This document shows, one piece after another, positions 1 to 6,775 of a stretch of DNA of 10,211 nt. How positions within the stretch are numbered: position 1 is the first letter of the stretch; the number at the start of each line of letters is the position of its first letter. The DNA lies in the NCBI GenBank assembly GCA_016209865.1, contig JACQVL010000200.1, positions 1 through 10,211 of the forward strand. Reading direction: 5' to 3'. The stretch is from Candidatus Latescibacterota bacterium (GTDB lineage Bacteria; JAAXHH01; JACQVL01). The notes beneath the pieces were generated by a model. That model was not told the origin of the DNA, did no database searches, and worked only from the letters and a program-made list of their open reading frames with translations. A program made the translations under genes and the position numbers.

Positions 1-662
1 CCGTCATGGACATCACGATTCCCCCGGCGACTGACGACGACATCACGGGAACGGTGGCGGTGATGGGCGGGGACGATCTGCGGCGGTGGACGGAAGCGTT
101 GTTAGACGCGGACGCGCTGGCAGAGGGGGCACGGGTCGTGTCGTTCTCCTACCTCGGCCCTGACCTTACCTGGCCGATCTACCGCAGCGGCACGATCGGT
201 CGCGCGAAGGAAGACCTGGAGCGCACGACCGCTCACCTCGACGCCCTCCTCCAGACCCGCATCGGGGGACACGCGTACGTGTCGATCAACAAAGCGGTCA
301 TCACGCAGTCGTCCTCCGCCATCCCCATCGTCCCGCTGTACCTCAGCCTGCTCTACCGCGTGATGAAAGAACGCGGCGTCCACGAAGACCCGATTCACCA
401 GATGGTCCGCCTCTTCCGCGACCACATCGGGCCAGATCAGGCACCAACCCTGGCCGAGGCCAGGCGTATCCGTCTGGATGATCGCGAACTCACGTCCGAC
501 ATCCAGGCCGAGATCCGCCGCCGCTGGGCACTCATCACCACGGAGAACCTGCACGAACTGGCCGGGTATGATGACTTCAAACGCGGCTTCCGCCAACTAT
601 TCGGGTTTGAGGTCGACGGTGTGGACTACAGCGAAGCCGTGGAGGTGGAGGCGGAGATTTAA
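1..662 (+). CDS. fabV: FabV-type trans-2-enoyl-CoA/ACP reductase, C-terminal half (5' end outside window)
   Basis: FabV performs the NAD(P)H-dependent reduction of trans-2-enoyl-ACP or enoyl-CoA, the last step of each fatty-acid elongation cycle, in the cytoplasm. About 219 residues are visible; the family is usually about 400, so the N-terminal Rossmann half lies to the left. The ATG at 6 is internal: the frame stays open to base 1 and the residues after it (VAVMGG, then SYLGPDLTWPIY) match mid-protein FabV sequence. The family's Y-X8-K catalytic pair is present in the stretch WPIYRSGTIGRAK (about residues 59 and 68 counted from that ATG). Further family hallmarks are QSSSAIPIVPLY and the C-terminal TTENL and LFGFEVDGVDY. 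The TAA stop (660-662) is the first part of a purine-rich repeat. The gene converges on the purH-like gene. Family assignment is firm from motifs recalled from known FabV proteins. Confidence 0.93.
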   Translation, partial: VMDITIPPATDDDITGTVAVMGGDDLRRWTEALLDADALAEGARVVSFSYLGPDLTWPIYRSGTIGRAKEDLERTTAHLDALLQTRIGGHAYVSINKAVITQSSSAIPIVPLYLSLLYRVMKERGVHEDPIHQMVRLFRDHIGPDQAPTLAEARRIRLDDRELTSDIQAEIRRRWALITTENLHELAGYDDFKRGFRQLFGFEVDGVDYSEAVEVEAEI

Positions 663-725
663 AAGGACGAAGGACGAAACTGCAAGGGGAATTAAAAGGA
701 CGAAGGACAAAGGACGAAACTGCAA
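660..725 (+). repeat. Two direct copies of a purine-rich heptamer element (ARGGACR units)
   Basis: Two copies lie at 660-685 and 693-725. Both begin TAAAAGGACGAAGGAC and end GAAACTGCAA. The second copy is longer by exactly 7 bases, one extra AAGGACA-type unit, as expected for slippage in a tandem heptamer. The fabV stop codon lies in the first three bases of copy one. Units alternate G and A at the last position, the same G/A/G rhythm seen in the GTGACRA arrays elsewhere in the window. Function is unknown. Confidence 0.85.
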
Positions 726-735
726 AATGAACGCT

Positions 736-794
736 CCCCGCAGCAAGCTGCGGGGTATCTGCCACTGCCAGGGCATGGAACGCGGCAAGCCGCG
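736..794. repeat. Pair of related short hairpins in the fabV-purH gap
   Basis: A perfect inverted repeat has arm CCCCGCAGC at 736-744, an AA spacer, and its complement at 747-755. A second has arm CGCGGC at 781-786, AA, and its complement at 789-794. Both have a GCAAGC core, and each is followed by GGTATC (with GGGGTATC after the first and GAGGTATC after the second), so they look like two diverged copies of one hairpin unit about 44 bp apart. Neither is directly followed by a T run on the plus strand, so a standard intrinsic terminator is not supported, although the position between convergent genes makes some role in transcript ends plausible. Confidence 0.7.
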
Positions 795-827
795 AGGTAT
801 CAGACCCGGCAGAGGAATGAATCGGTT

Positions 828-898
828 TTGTTCTTCGTCCTTTGTTTTTTTCGTCCTTTGTCCTTGTCCTTTTCGTCCTTCATCCTTCGTCCTTGCCT
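828..898 (-). repeat. Heptamer-like repeat, inverted relative to the 660-725 copies
   Basis: The plus strand is pyrimidine-rich with repeated GTCCTTT, GTCCTTC and GTCCTT units; the minus strand reads AAGGACG/AAGGACA like the element next to fabV. Bases 850-865 are the exact complement of 703-718 (16 bp), so a transcript reading through from either side could form a long stem enclosing the two small hairpins. Spacing is less regular than in the other arrays, with 6- to 9-base steps. It begins five bases downstream of the purH stop. Confidence 0.75.
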
Positions 899-900
899 TC

Positions 901-2016
901 TCAGTGGTGCGAAAAACACCGCTCGCCCGTGAACACCATCGCGATCCCATGTTCGTTGCACGCGTCGATGCACTCGTAGTCCCTGATCGACCCGCCCGGC
1001 TGGACGATCGCCGCAACCCCCGCACGCGCCGCCATGTCGATCGAGTCGCGGAAGGGGATGTACCCGTCGGAGGCCATGACCGCTCCCTCGATCCGCTCCT
1101 CGCCACGGTATTTTCGCTGGTATTTCTCGATCGCCTGCTCGACCGCGCCGACCCGGTCCTGCTGACCCGTCCCGACCGCTAATGTCGTCCCGTTCCGGGC
1201 GATGACGACCGCGTTCGACCGGACGCCGATCGTGGTATACCAGGCGAACAGGAGGTCCTGCGCCTCCCGTGCTGTCAGCCTCCGCTCGATCCGGACCGTC
1301 CCGCGCGTCTTGTGCTCCGCCTCCGCCGGGATCAGGTCCTCACTCGATCGGATTTTCGACAGGAACGGCACGGCCATGATCAGGGAGCCATCCCCTAACA
1401 CCTTGATCTCCCGATGTCCCTCGGTCTCGTCCCCGATGAATTTGGGCAACTGGTCGAGCCCCGGCACTTCGACCACCCGGATGTCCCGGTTCTTACCAAA
1501 CCGTTTGAAATCCTCGAACAGAGCGAGCACGCTCGGCTCGTAGCCGGGAGCCACGACGCACTCGACGACGGTCGTCATGATTTCTTCCGCCGTCGACCGG
1601 TCGACCGGTCGGTTGAACCCGACGACCGACCCGAACGCCGCCTGCGTGTCGCAGTCCCGCGCCCGGACGTAGACCGTCCGGAGCGTCTCCCCGGACAGCC
1701 CGACGGCCACTCCGCTCGGGTTGACGTGTTTCATCACCGCTGCCGCTGGCCCGGTCTGGTATTTCAGGATGGACAACGCGCCGTTCATATCCTCAAGGTT
1801 CGTCTGAGACAGCCCGCTCTTCCCCTCCTTGAGCACCCGATGCTGGCCGAGGACGAGCGCGGTGGCGTGAGCCGGACGGTAATAGGCCGCTGGCTGGTGG
1901 GGGTTCGTCCCGTACCGCAGGTCGGTCACCTTCACGTACGTGACGCCCAGACAATCAAACTGATCAGGGAACTCACCGACATTGGCCGTGAAGTACAGGT
2001 TGCGGAGGCTTGACAT
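901..2016 (-). CDS. purH: Stand-alone AICAR transformylase (PurH C-terminal domain, no IMP cyclohydrolase domain)
   Basis: The protein (371 residues) transfers a formyl group from 10-formyl-tetrahydrofolate to AICAR to give FAICAR, the penultimate step of IMP synthesis. It contains only the AICARFT region: LRYGTNPHQ near residue 33, the catalytic Lys-His in MKHVNPSG (K96, H97), AFGSVVGFNRPVD, APGYEPSVL, SNAVVIARNG, and the C-terminal run from ASDGYIPFRDS through QPGGSIRDYE to AMVFTGERCFSHH. Bifunctional PurH is about 520 residues with an N-terminal MGS-like IMP cyclohydrolase domain, which is absent here. Stand-alone versions are known in some bacteria and archaea. I chose ATG 2016, preceded by AAGGG with an 8-base spacer. 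The frame is open upstream to 2088, but that part is translated REP-like sequence (FPRKRES). The gene is last in the minus-strand series, 75 bp after mqnA, and converges on fabV. Confidence 0.93.
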   Translation of the reverse strand: MSSLRNLYFTANVGEFPDQFDCLGVTYVKVTDLRYGTNPHQPAAYYRPAHATALVLGQHRVLKEGKSGLSQTNLEDMNGALSILKYQTGPAAAVMKHVNPSGVAVGLSGETLRTVYVRARDCDTQAAFGSVVGFNRPVDRSTAEEIMTTVVECVVAPGYEPSVLALFEDFKRFGKNRDIRVVEVPGLDQLPKFIGDETEGHREIKVLGDGSLIMAVPFLSKIRSSEDLIPAEAEHKTRGTVRIERRLTAREAQDLLFAWYTTIGVRSNAVVIARNGTTLAVGTGQQDRVGAVEQAIEKYQRKYRGEERIEGAVMASDGYIPFRDSIDMAARAGVAAIVQPGGSIRDYECIDACNEHGIAMVFTGERCFSHH

Positions 2017-2036
2017 GAGACAGACCCTTGTGATGG

Positions 2037-2056
2037 ATTCCCGCTTGCGCGGGAAT
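2037..2056. repeat. REP-like palindrome (ATTCCCGC arms)
   Basis: Perfect 8-bp arms ATTCCCGC (2037-2044) and GCGGGAAT (2049-2056) enclose a TTGC loop, in the context GGATTCCCGC to GGGAATGAC. This is the well-known dispersed palindrome of many bacterial genomes, whose spurious translation is the peptide FPRKRES. Here it lies just upstream of purH and produces a false N-terminal extension if the longest frame is taken. Confidence 0.85.
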
Positions 2057-2081
2057 GACAATAAAAACGTGGGTTGCTTGC

Positions 2082-2110
2082 TCGTCACTCGTCACTTGTC
2101 ACTCGTCACT
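2082..2110 (-). repeat. Heptamer array, four units (GTGACRA on the minus strand)
   Basis: Four tandem 7-bp units of plus-strand consensus TYGTCAC plus one extra T. The third unit (2096-2102) carries T at position 2 and the others carry C. The mqnA stop codon TGA (2094-2092) and its last five codons are inside the array. Each minus-strand unit contains TGA, and because 7 is not divisible by 3, any three consecutive units place a stop in all three frames of that strand. Confidence 0.9.
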
Positions 2111-2913
2111 GCTCTCTCATAAAATCGTATCGCCGGTATTGCCTCGATCAGTCCGAGCCGGTGGGCACGCTCGTAGAATTCCATCAGCCCGGCGAGCTCG
2201 TCCGGCCCGAGAGGGTACTGGAGGTGATCCCGCAGGTACGATTCGTAGAACGCGGACGAGCCGGGATGGGATGCGGCATGCTCAGCCGCGATCTGGCGGA
2301 TGAGGGTCATCCCGACCTCTTTCGCGCGGATCAGACTGTCGACCGCGATCGAATCGAGTGCGTCCTCGCGTCCCGCCCAGAAGGCGTAGACGAACGGCCG
2401 GCCGGTCATCGCAAACCATTCGAGGCCCAGGTCCCGGCGTGGTTCCGGCCGGTCGGTATAGTCGAGCGCGTTGTCCCCGATGACGAGCGCCGCGTCCGCG
2501 ACGGCGAGCATCTCGTCGAGCACCGGCGGATGGTCGATATACCTGGCGATCAGCCCGTACCGATCTCTCAGGATGATCTGCGCCAGCGCGGCGGACGTGC
2601 GGGAGCTCGAATCGAGCGCGACCGTCCTGATGCGGTCGAACGGGACTGTATGGAATAAGAGGATGCTCTGGACCGGGCCGCGCGAGGAGATCGAGATGTC
2701 CGGGACGATCCAGTAAGGCACCGCGCTCCGGGCGTACTCGATCGAAGGAATGATGCCCACATCCGCCTCCCCGCGCTTCAACTTCGTCGCGCAGACGGAC
2801 GGGACGTCATAGGCAATCTCGAAATCATGCGGCACACGGCGCTGGGCGAGCGGAAGGACGAGAGGCCTGGAGTTGAGGTAACTGACGGCGCTGAGTCGGG
2901 TTGGCATATTCAC
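2092..2913 (-). CDS. mqnA: Chorismate dehydratase MqnA (futalosine menaquinone pathway)
   Basis: MqnA dehydrates chorismate to 3-[(1-carboxyvinyl)oxy]benzoate, the first committed step of the futalosine route. The protein (273 residues) has the family's periplasmic-binding-protein-like fold signatures: AVSYLNSRPL at 9-18, GEADVGIIPSIEY at 48-60, SSRGPVQSILLF at 76-87, DSSSRTSAAL at 101-110, ADAALVIGDNAL at 139-150, and TGRPFVYAFW at 170-179. No signal peptide is visible, as expected for a cytoplasmic enzyme. The GTG start at 2913 overlaps the mqnC stop by four bases (GTGA), pointing to translational coupling; an ATG two codons later is an alternative. The native end appears to be near RFYER; the final VTSDK and the stop are encoded by a heptamer repeat, and the same five residues end MqnE. 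Confidence 0.95.
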   Translation of the reverse strand: MNMPTRLSAVSYLNSRPLVLPLAQRRVPHDFEIAYDVPSVCATKLKRGEADVGIIPSIEYARSAVPYWIVPDISISSRGPVQSILLFHTVPFDRIRTVALDSSSRTSAALAQIILRDRYGLIARYIDHPPVLDEMLAVADAALVIGDNALDYTDRPEPRRDLGLEWFAMTGRPFVYAFWAGREDALDSIAVDSLIRAKEVGMTLIRQIAAEHAASHPGSSAFYESYLRDHLQYPLGPDELAGLMEFYERAHRLGLIEAIPAIRFYERAVTSDK

Positions 2914-4001
2914 TTCACTGCCTCATACCTCGTATTCCTCCGCCGTGGCTCGAACCCGGCGTCCCGGATGAGCCGTTCGATCTCCTGGACGGGCATGACG
3001 AAGCTCGTCCCCCCCGCGCTGATGACGTTCTCCTCCATCATCGTGCTGCCGAAATCGTTGATCCCGTACCGGAGGGCGATCTGCGCGATCTTCGGCCCCT
3101 GCGTGACGTACGACGCCTGGATGTTCTCGATGTTGTCCAGCATCAGCCGGGCGACGGCGACGGTGCGGAGATAATCGTACCCCGTGGCCTTGCGCGTCCC
3201 TTCTAACTCCGTCCCTTCCGGCTGGAAGCTCCAGGCGATGAACGCGGTGAAATACCCGCCGTCGCGGGCACGCGCGTCGTCCTGCACATCCCGCACCCGG
3301 AGCAGGTGCCTCAGGCGATGCTCGACCGTCTCGACCGACCCGAACATCATCGTCGCCGTCGATTTCATACCGATGCAGTGGGCCGTCCGGTGCACGTCCA
3401 GCCACTCGTCCGTGGTTTCCTTGCGGTACGCGATCACCCGGCGGACTTCGTCGTCTAAGATCTCGGCGCCCGCCCCGGGGAGGGACGACAGACCGGCGTT
3501 CCGGAGCCGGACGAGCGTTTCTTCGACCGACAGTCGGGAGATGTGCGCGATGTAGACGATCTCCGCGACGGAGAGCGAGTGAATGTAGACCGCCGGATAA
3601 CGGGCTTTGACGGTGGAAAACAGGCGTTCATAGTACTCGATCCTCAGCTTCGGGTTCAGACCGCCCTGCATCAGGATTTCGCACGATTCCGGCTCGGCCC
3701 CTCCGGCCGTGACGAGGTCGTCGATCTTCCTGAAAATCTCTTCATCGGAGAGGGTATACCCTTCAGCATGGCCCGGCGGGCGGTAGAACGCGCAGAAGGT
3801 ACACCGCACCCAGCAGACGTTCGTGTAGTTGATGTTCCGTCCGACGTTGTACGTGACGACCGGCTCCGGATGCTTCGTCCACCGGACGGAGTCGGCCAGC
3901 AGTCCCAGCTCCGTTACGTTATGGTGGTGGAACAGCCGCAGGCCGTCCTCGTACGTCAGCCGCTCGCCTGCGTACACTTTTTCGGCAATATCCGTGATCA
4001 T
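2910..4001 (-). CDS. mqnC: Cyclic dehypoxanthine futalosine synthase MqnC (radical SAM)
   Basis: MqnC uses a [4Fe-4S] cluster and S-adenosylmethionine to cyclise dehypoxanthine futalosine. The radical SAM motif CX3CX2C is in NYTNVCWVRCTFCAFYRPPG (C63, C67, C70 of 363 residues). MqnC rather than MqnE is indicated by MQGGLNPKL, IHSLSVAEIVYIA, SLPGAGAEIL, TATMMFGSVE, ATGYDYLRTVAVARLMLDN, NIQASYVTQGPK and NDFGSTMMEENV. I chose ATG 4001 because GGAG stands eight bases upstream and residues MITDIAEKVYAGERL match the usual N-terminus; the longer frame would need a TTG at 4043 without a binding site. It is 94 bp downstream of mqnE and overlaps mqnA by four bases. The adjacent mqnE is a paralogue of the same superfamily with a different signature set, so the two calls support each other. 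Confidence 0.95.
   Translation of the reverse strand: MITDIAEKVYAGERLTYEDGLRLFHHHNVTELGLLADSVRWTKHPEPVVTYNVGRNINYTNVCWVRCTFCAFYRPPGHAEGYTLSDEEIFRKIDDLVTAGGAEPESCEILMQGGLNPKLRIEYYERLFSTVKARYPAVYIHSLSVAEIVYIAHISRLSVEETLVRLRNAGLSSLPGAGAEILDDEVRRVIAYRKETTDEWLDVHRTAHCIGMKSTATMMFGSVETVEHRLRHLLRVRDVQDDARARDGGYFTAFIAWSFQPEGTELEGTRKATGYDYLRTVAVARLMLDNIENIQASYVTQGPKIAQIALRYGINDFGSTMMEENVISAGGTSFVMPVQEIERLIRDAGFEPRRRNTRYEAVK
2921..2924 (-). promoter_or_regulatory. Ribosome binding site of mqnA inside the mqnC coding end
   Basis: GAGG on the minus strand lies seven bases before the GTG at 2913 and inside the last codons of mqnC. It favours the GTG over the ATG at 2907, which would be 13 bases away, and supports coupled translation of mqnC and mqnA. 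Confidence 0.6.
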
Positions 4002-4009
4002 CGAGGGAA

Positions 4010-4013
4010 CTCC
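4010..4013 (-). promoter_or_regulatory. Ribosome binding site deciding the mqnC start
   Basis: GGAG on the minus strand sits eight bases before the ATG at 4001. The competing TTG at 4043 has no such sequence in front of it; the bases there belong to a nonamer repeat. Confidence 0.65.
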
Positions 4014-4029
4014 AGTATCTGGCTCAAAC

Positions 4030-4047
4030 CGCAAAGGGCGCAAAGAG
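4030..4047. repeat. Two-unit nonamer repeat in the mqnE-mqnC gap
   Basis: CGCAAAGGG (4030-4038) is followed directly by CGCAAAGAG (4039-4047), two 9-bp units differing at one base. It is short and may be chance, but it stands beside a heptamer array and next to an imperfect palindrome (GTCAT at 4058-4062, ATGAC at 4076-4080). Confidence 0.5.
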
Positions 4048-4092
4048 CACGAAGAAAGTCATGAATTCCTGCGTAATGACGATAGATTTTTC

Positions 4093-4114
4093 TCGTCACT
4101 TGTCACTCGTCACT
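4093..4114 (-). repeat. Heptamer array, three units (GTGACRA on the minus strand)
   Basis: Three tandem units of plus-strand consensus TYGTCAC plus one T, with the T-variant unit in the middle. The order matches the last three units of the array at the end of mqnA. The mqnE stop codon (4098-4096) falls in the unit directly beside the T-variant unit, exactly as in mqnA, so the reading phase into the repeat is the same in both genes. Confidence 0.9.
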
Positions 4115-5223
4115 ATTCTCATCGGCTCTGGCCGGTCGATGATGTGGTACAGCGCGTCTCGCTCGATCGGCTCGCGTCCCGCCTCCGCGATCATGTCGAG
4201 CATCTGCGTCCGGGTGAGTGCCTGCATCCGGTCGGTCACCGGGTCGCGCGTGATTTCATACTCCAGGACGCTCCCGTCCATATCGTCCGCGCCGTACCAC
4301 AGGGCGACCTGCGTGACCGCCGGGGAATTCATGATCCAGAACGACTTGATGTGCGGGAAATTGTCCAGCATCAGCCGGGCAACCGCGATCTCCCGCAAGT
4401 CCATCTGGCCGGTCGGTCCGGGCAGGTGCTCGATGGCCGTCCGCTCCGGATGCCAGGACAGAGGGATGAACGCCAAGAACCCGTTTGTCTCATCCTGTAG
4501 TTCGCGGAGCTTGACGAAATGGTAGACTTTCTCGTCCGTCTGCTCGACGTGGCCGTACAGCATCGTCGCGTTCGACGGGAGGCCGATCAGGTGGGCGGTG
4601 CGAGCGGTCTCCAGCCATTTGTCGGAATCGGACTTCGCCTGGAACAGCTCCTCGTGCACCCGGTCGCTGAACACTTCCGCGCCGCCGCCCGGCAGGGCAT
4701 CGACCCCGGCCTCCTTCAGTTCCATGAGGGTCTCATCTAACGGCTTCTTCGCCACGCGCCGAATCTGCTCGATCTCGATCATCGTGAACGCTTTGAGGGA
4801 GACCGCAGGCCGGACTTCTTTGATCGCCCGGACGACGTCGAGGTAGTACGAGTACGGGAGCTTTGGGTTGACCCCGCCGACCATGTGGATTTCAGAGATG
4901 GGAATGGTGATGTACTGGCGCACCCGATCCTGGACCTGCTCCGGGGAGAGGACGTACCCGGCCGGGTCCTTCGGCGGGGCGTAGAACGAGCAGAACAGGC
5001 AACTCTTGTTGCAGACGTTCGTGTAATTGATGTGCTGGTTGCGGACGAAGTACGCCCGGTGCCCGTTCATCCGCTCCCGGACGAGGTTGGCCAGGTAGCC
5101 GACGGCGGGCAGGTTGGGCGTTCTATACAGCCTCAGCCCGTCGTCGTACGACAGCCGTTCACCGTCGAGCACTTTCTGATGTATCTCCGCAAGCCCGGCC
5201 TGGGCGAGGAGGGTATCGAACAC
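4096..5223 (-). CDS. mqnE: Aminofutalosine synthase MqnE (radical SAM)
   Basis: MqnE adds the 5'-deoxyadenosyl radical from S-adenosylmethionine to 3-[(1-carboxyvinyl)oxy]benzoate, the MqnA product, giving 6-amino-6-deoxyfutalosine. The protein (375 residues) has CX3CX2C in HINYTNVCNKSCLFCSFYAP (C71, C75, C78). MqnE-type signatures are EIHMVGGVNPKLPYSYYLD, LKAFTMIEIEQI, LPGGGAEVFSDRV, GLPSNATMLYGHVE, FLAFIPLSWHPE, HLPGPTGQMDLREIAVARL, DNFPHIKSFWIM and YGADDMDGSV. The GTG start at 5223 is set by GGAGG six bases upstream. It lies 30 bp after the ubiD-like gene, so the two are probably co-transcribed. The last residues VTSDK and the stop come from the heptamer repeat. MqnC was the alternative for this gene, but the CNKSC cluster and the GPTG motif fit MqnE. 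Confidence 0.95.
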   Translation of the reverse strand: MFDTLLAQAGLAEIHQKVLDGERLSYDDGLRLYRTPNLPAVGYLANLVRERMNGHRAYFVRNQHINYTNVCNKSCLFCSFYAPPKDPAGYVLSPEQVQDRVRQYITIPISEIHMVGGVNPKLPYSYYLDVVRAIKEVRPAVSLKAFTMIEIEQIRRVAKKPLDETLMELKEAGVDALPGGGAEVFSDRVHEELFQAKSDSDKWLETARTAHLIGLPSNATMLYGHVEQTDEKVYHFVKLRELQDETNGFLAFIPLSWHPERTAIEHLPGPTGQMDLREIAVARLMLDNFPHIKSFWIMNSPAVTQVALWYGADDMDGSVLEYEITRDPVTDRMQALTRTQMLDMIAEAGREPIERDALYHIIDRPEPMRIVTSDK

Positions 5224-5229
5224 GGTGAA

Positions 5230-5234
5230 CCTCC
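5230..5234 (-). promoter_or_regulatory. Strong ribosome binding site for the GTG start of mqnE
   Basis: GGAGG on the minus strand, six bases before GTG 5223, is the best Shine-Dalgarno match in the window and fixes a non-ATG start. Confidence 0.75.
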
Positions 5235-5253
5235 GATGCTCTGCTGAGGTCTA

Positions 5254-6699
5254 TTACAACCCCAATTGCCCTAACAACTCGTCCACCCGTTGACTCACCT
5301 CATCCGGCATCCGCAGGATGTCCGGCCAGCCGCGCGTGAACCCTTCTTCCGGCCATTTCGTCGTCGCATCGATCCCTAATTTCCCGCTGTAATCCGGGAA
5401 CTGCGCGGCAAAATCGAGGACGTCGCACGGCCCCTCGCTCAGGATCACGTCCCGGCGCGGGTCGATCGACACCCCCACCCGCCAGACGACCTCCCGCATG
5501 TCGTGGACGTTCACATCCTTATCGACGACGATGACGACTTTCGTGAACATCAACTGGCCGAGACCCCAGATGGCGTGCATCACTTTCTTCGCATGGCCGG
5601 GGTACCGCTTGTCGATCGAGACGATGGCCAGGTTGTGAAAAATCCCCTCGATCGGCAAGTCCATGTCCACGACCTCCGGGAGGGTCGTCCGGATCAGCGG
5701 GAGAAAGATGCGCTCCGTCGCCTTACCCAACCAGCCGTCTTCCTGCGGCGGCGGGCCGACGATGATCGTCGGGTAGATCGGGTTCGTCCGCCGCGTCACG
5801 GCGGTCAGATGGAACACCGGGTACTGATCGGGCAGCGAATAGTACCCCTGATGATCTCCGAACGGGCCTTCTACCCGGCGCTCCCCCGGTTCGGCATACC
5901 CTTCGAGGACGATCTGCGCATTCGCCGGGACTTCGAGATCGACCGTCTTGCACTTGACAAGGTCGACCGGCTCGCGACGGAGAAATCCGGCCAGCATGAA
6001 CTCGTCGATCTCATCCGGCAGCGGCGCCGTCCCCGCGTAGATGACCGCCGGGTCGGGTCCGAGGAAGACGGCGACTTCCAGCCGCTGGCCGATTTCTTCC
6101 GCGACGCGGTAATGGTGAGCGCTCCCCTTGTGCCGCTGCCAGTGGAGGCCGAGGGTGCGTTCGTCGAACACCTGCAGTCGGTACATCCCGACGTTGCGCG
6201 TCCCCAGCGTCGGATGCCGGGTCACCACCTGCGGCAGGGTGATGTACCGTCCCCCGTCCTTCGGCCAGCATTTGATGATGGGGAGGTCGGCGAGGGACGG
6301 ATGTTCAGTCTCCACGACTTCCTGGCAGGGGCCACTCCGGACGGTCTTCGGCGAGAGGTCGGCGAGGCGGGACAGCTTGGGTAGCATCTGCAGCTTGCCC
6401 ATCAGCGTCGCTGGAATCTTCGGCTGGATGAGTTCCGCGATCTCCGCCGCGATCGCGTCGAGGCTCTCCGTCTCCAGCGCCAGCTCCATCCGCCGCTTCG
6501 ACCCGAACGTGTTGATGAGGACGGGAATGCCAGGATGCCCCTTCACGTTCGTGAACAGGAGCGCCGGGCCATTCCGTTTGACGACCCGGTCCGCCATCGC
6601 GCTGATCTCCAGCTCCGGGTCGATTTCGGCGGTGATCTCCTTCAATTCCCCGTGCTGACGCAGGACATCGAGAAATGCGTTGAGGTCGCGATAGGCCAT
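5254..6699 (-). CDS. ubiD: UbiD-family prenylated-FMN decarboxylase, probably the late menaquinone decarboxylase
   Basis: UbiD enzymes decarboxylate aromatic acids using prenylated FMN made by a UbiX partner. The protein (481 residues, usual length about 490) starts MAYRDLNAFLDVLRQHGELK as most family members do. It has TLPQVVTRHP then NVGMYRLQVFD (R174 is the likely cofactor-contacting Arg), and VEGPFGDHQGYYS, where E277 and D282 match the acidic pair of the E-R-E/D active site. Later come NPIYPTIIVGPPPQEDGWLGK and WGLGQLMFTKVVIVVDKDV. Because it is followed after 30 bp by mqnE and then mqnC-mqnA, its substrate is most likely the naphthoate intermediate of the futalosine route, prenylated or not; 3-octaprenyl-4-hydroxybenzoate in ubiquinone synthesis is the alternative. 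No UbiX is in the window. The ATG has no visible Shine-Dalgarno; heptamer repeat stands there instead. Confidence 0.9.
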   Translation of the reverse strand: MAYRDLNAFLDVLRQHGELKEITAEIDPELEISAMADRVVKRNGPALLFTNVKGHPGIPVLINTFGSKRRMELALETESLDAIAAEIAELIQPKIPATLMGKLQMLPKLSRLADLSPKTVRSGPCQEVVETEHPSLADLPIIKCWPKDGGRYITLPQVVTRHPTLGTRNVGMYRLQVFDERTLGLHWQRHKGSAHHYRVAEEIGQRLEVAVFLGPDPAVIYAGTAPLPDEIDEFMLAGFLRREPVDLVKCKTVDLEVPANAQIVLEGYAEPGERRVEGPFGDHQGYYSLPDQYPVFHLTAVTRRTNPIYPTIIVGPPPQEDGWLGKATERIFLPLIRTTLPEVVDMDLPIEGIFHNLAIVSIDKRYPGHAKKVMHAIWGLGQLMFTKVVIVVDKDVNVHDMREVVWRVGVSIDPRRDVILSEGPCDVLDFAAQFPDYSGKLGIDATTKWPEEGFTRGWPDILRMPDEVSQRVDELLGQLGL

Positions 6700-6707
6700 A
6701 GAGAGAC

Positions 6708-6724
6708 GGTGGTCGGTGGTCGGT
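6708..6724. repeat. Heptamer array, 2.4 units of GGTGGTC, upstream of ubiD
   Basis: Two full GGTGGTC units and GGT, ending eight bases before the ubiD ATG. On the minus, coding strand it reads ACCGACC repeats, so the usual ribosome-binding position is filled by CT- and AC-rich sequence rather than a purine run. Confidence 0.8.
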
Positions 6725-6728
6725 TTTA

Positions 6729-6773
6729 GCCCCGGAGGGGCGGTCGATCATAGCCCACGGCTTCAGCCGTGGG
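6729..6773. repeat. Two adjacent hairpins in the aroA-ubiD gap
   Basis: GCCCC-GGA-GGGGC forms a short hairpin at 6729-6741. CCCACGGC (6754-6761) and GCCGTGGG (6766-6773), with loop TTCA, form a longer one. Both are perfect. They look like dispersed palindromic repeat units rather than a terminator, since on the minus strand the second hairpin is not followed by a T run. Confidence 0.75.
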
Positions 6774-6775
6774 AA

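Noticed and set aside
736-794. Hairpins considered as an intrinsic terminator
   Set aside because: No T run follows either stem; the nearest T run (845-851) is about 50 bases downstream.
597-1106. 169-codon minus-strand frame running across the fabV-purH gap
   Set aside because: It overlaps the ends of both real genes and the repeats; its sequence is repeat translation (KARTKDEGRKG type).
1414-2013. 199-codon plus-strand frame opposite purH
   Set aside because: It is antisense to a complete AICAR transformylase, with biased composition and no family signature.
2082-2110. Heptamer arrays considered as a CRISPR array
   Set aside because: Units are 7 bp with no spacers and no cas gene nearby.
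5503-6384. 293-codon open frame on the plus strand opposite the ubiD-like gene
   Set aside because: It is antisense to a well-conserved UbiD protein, rich in Arg and Asp as expected for a GC-rich shadow, and has no recognisable motif.
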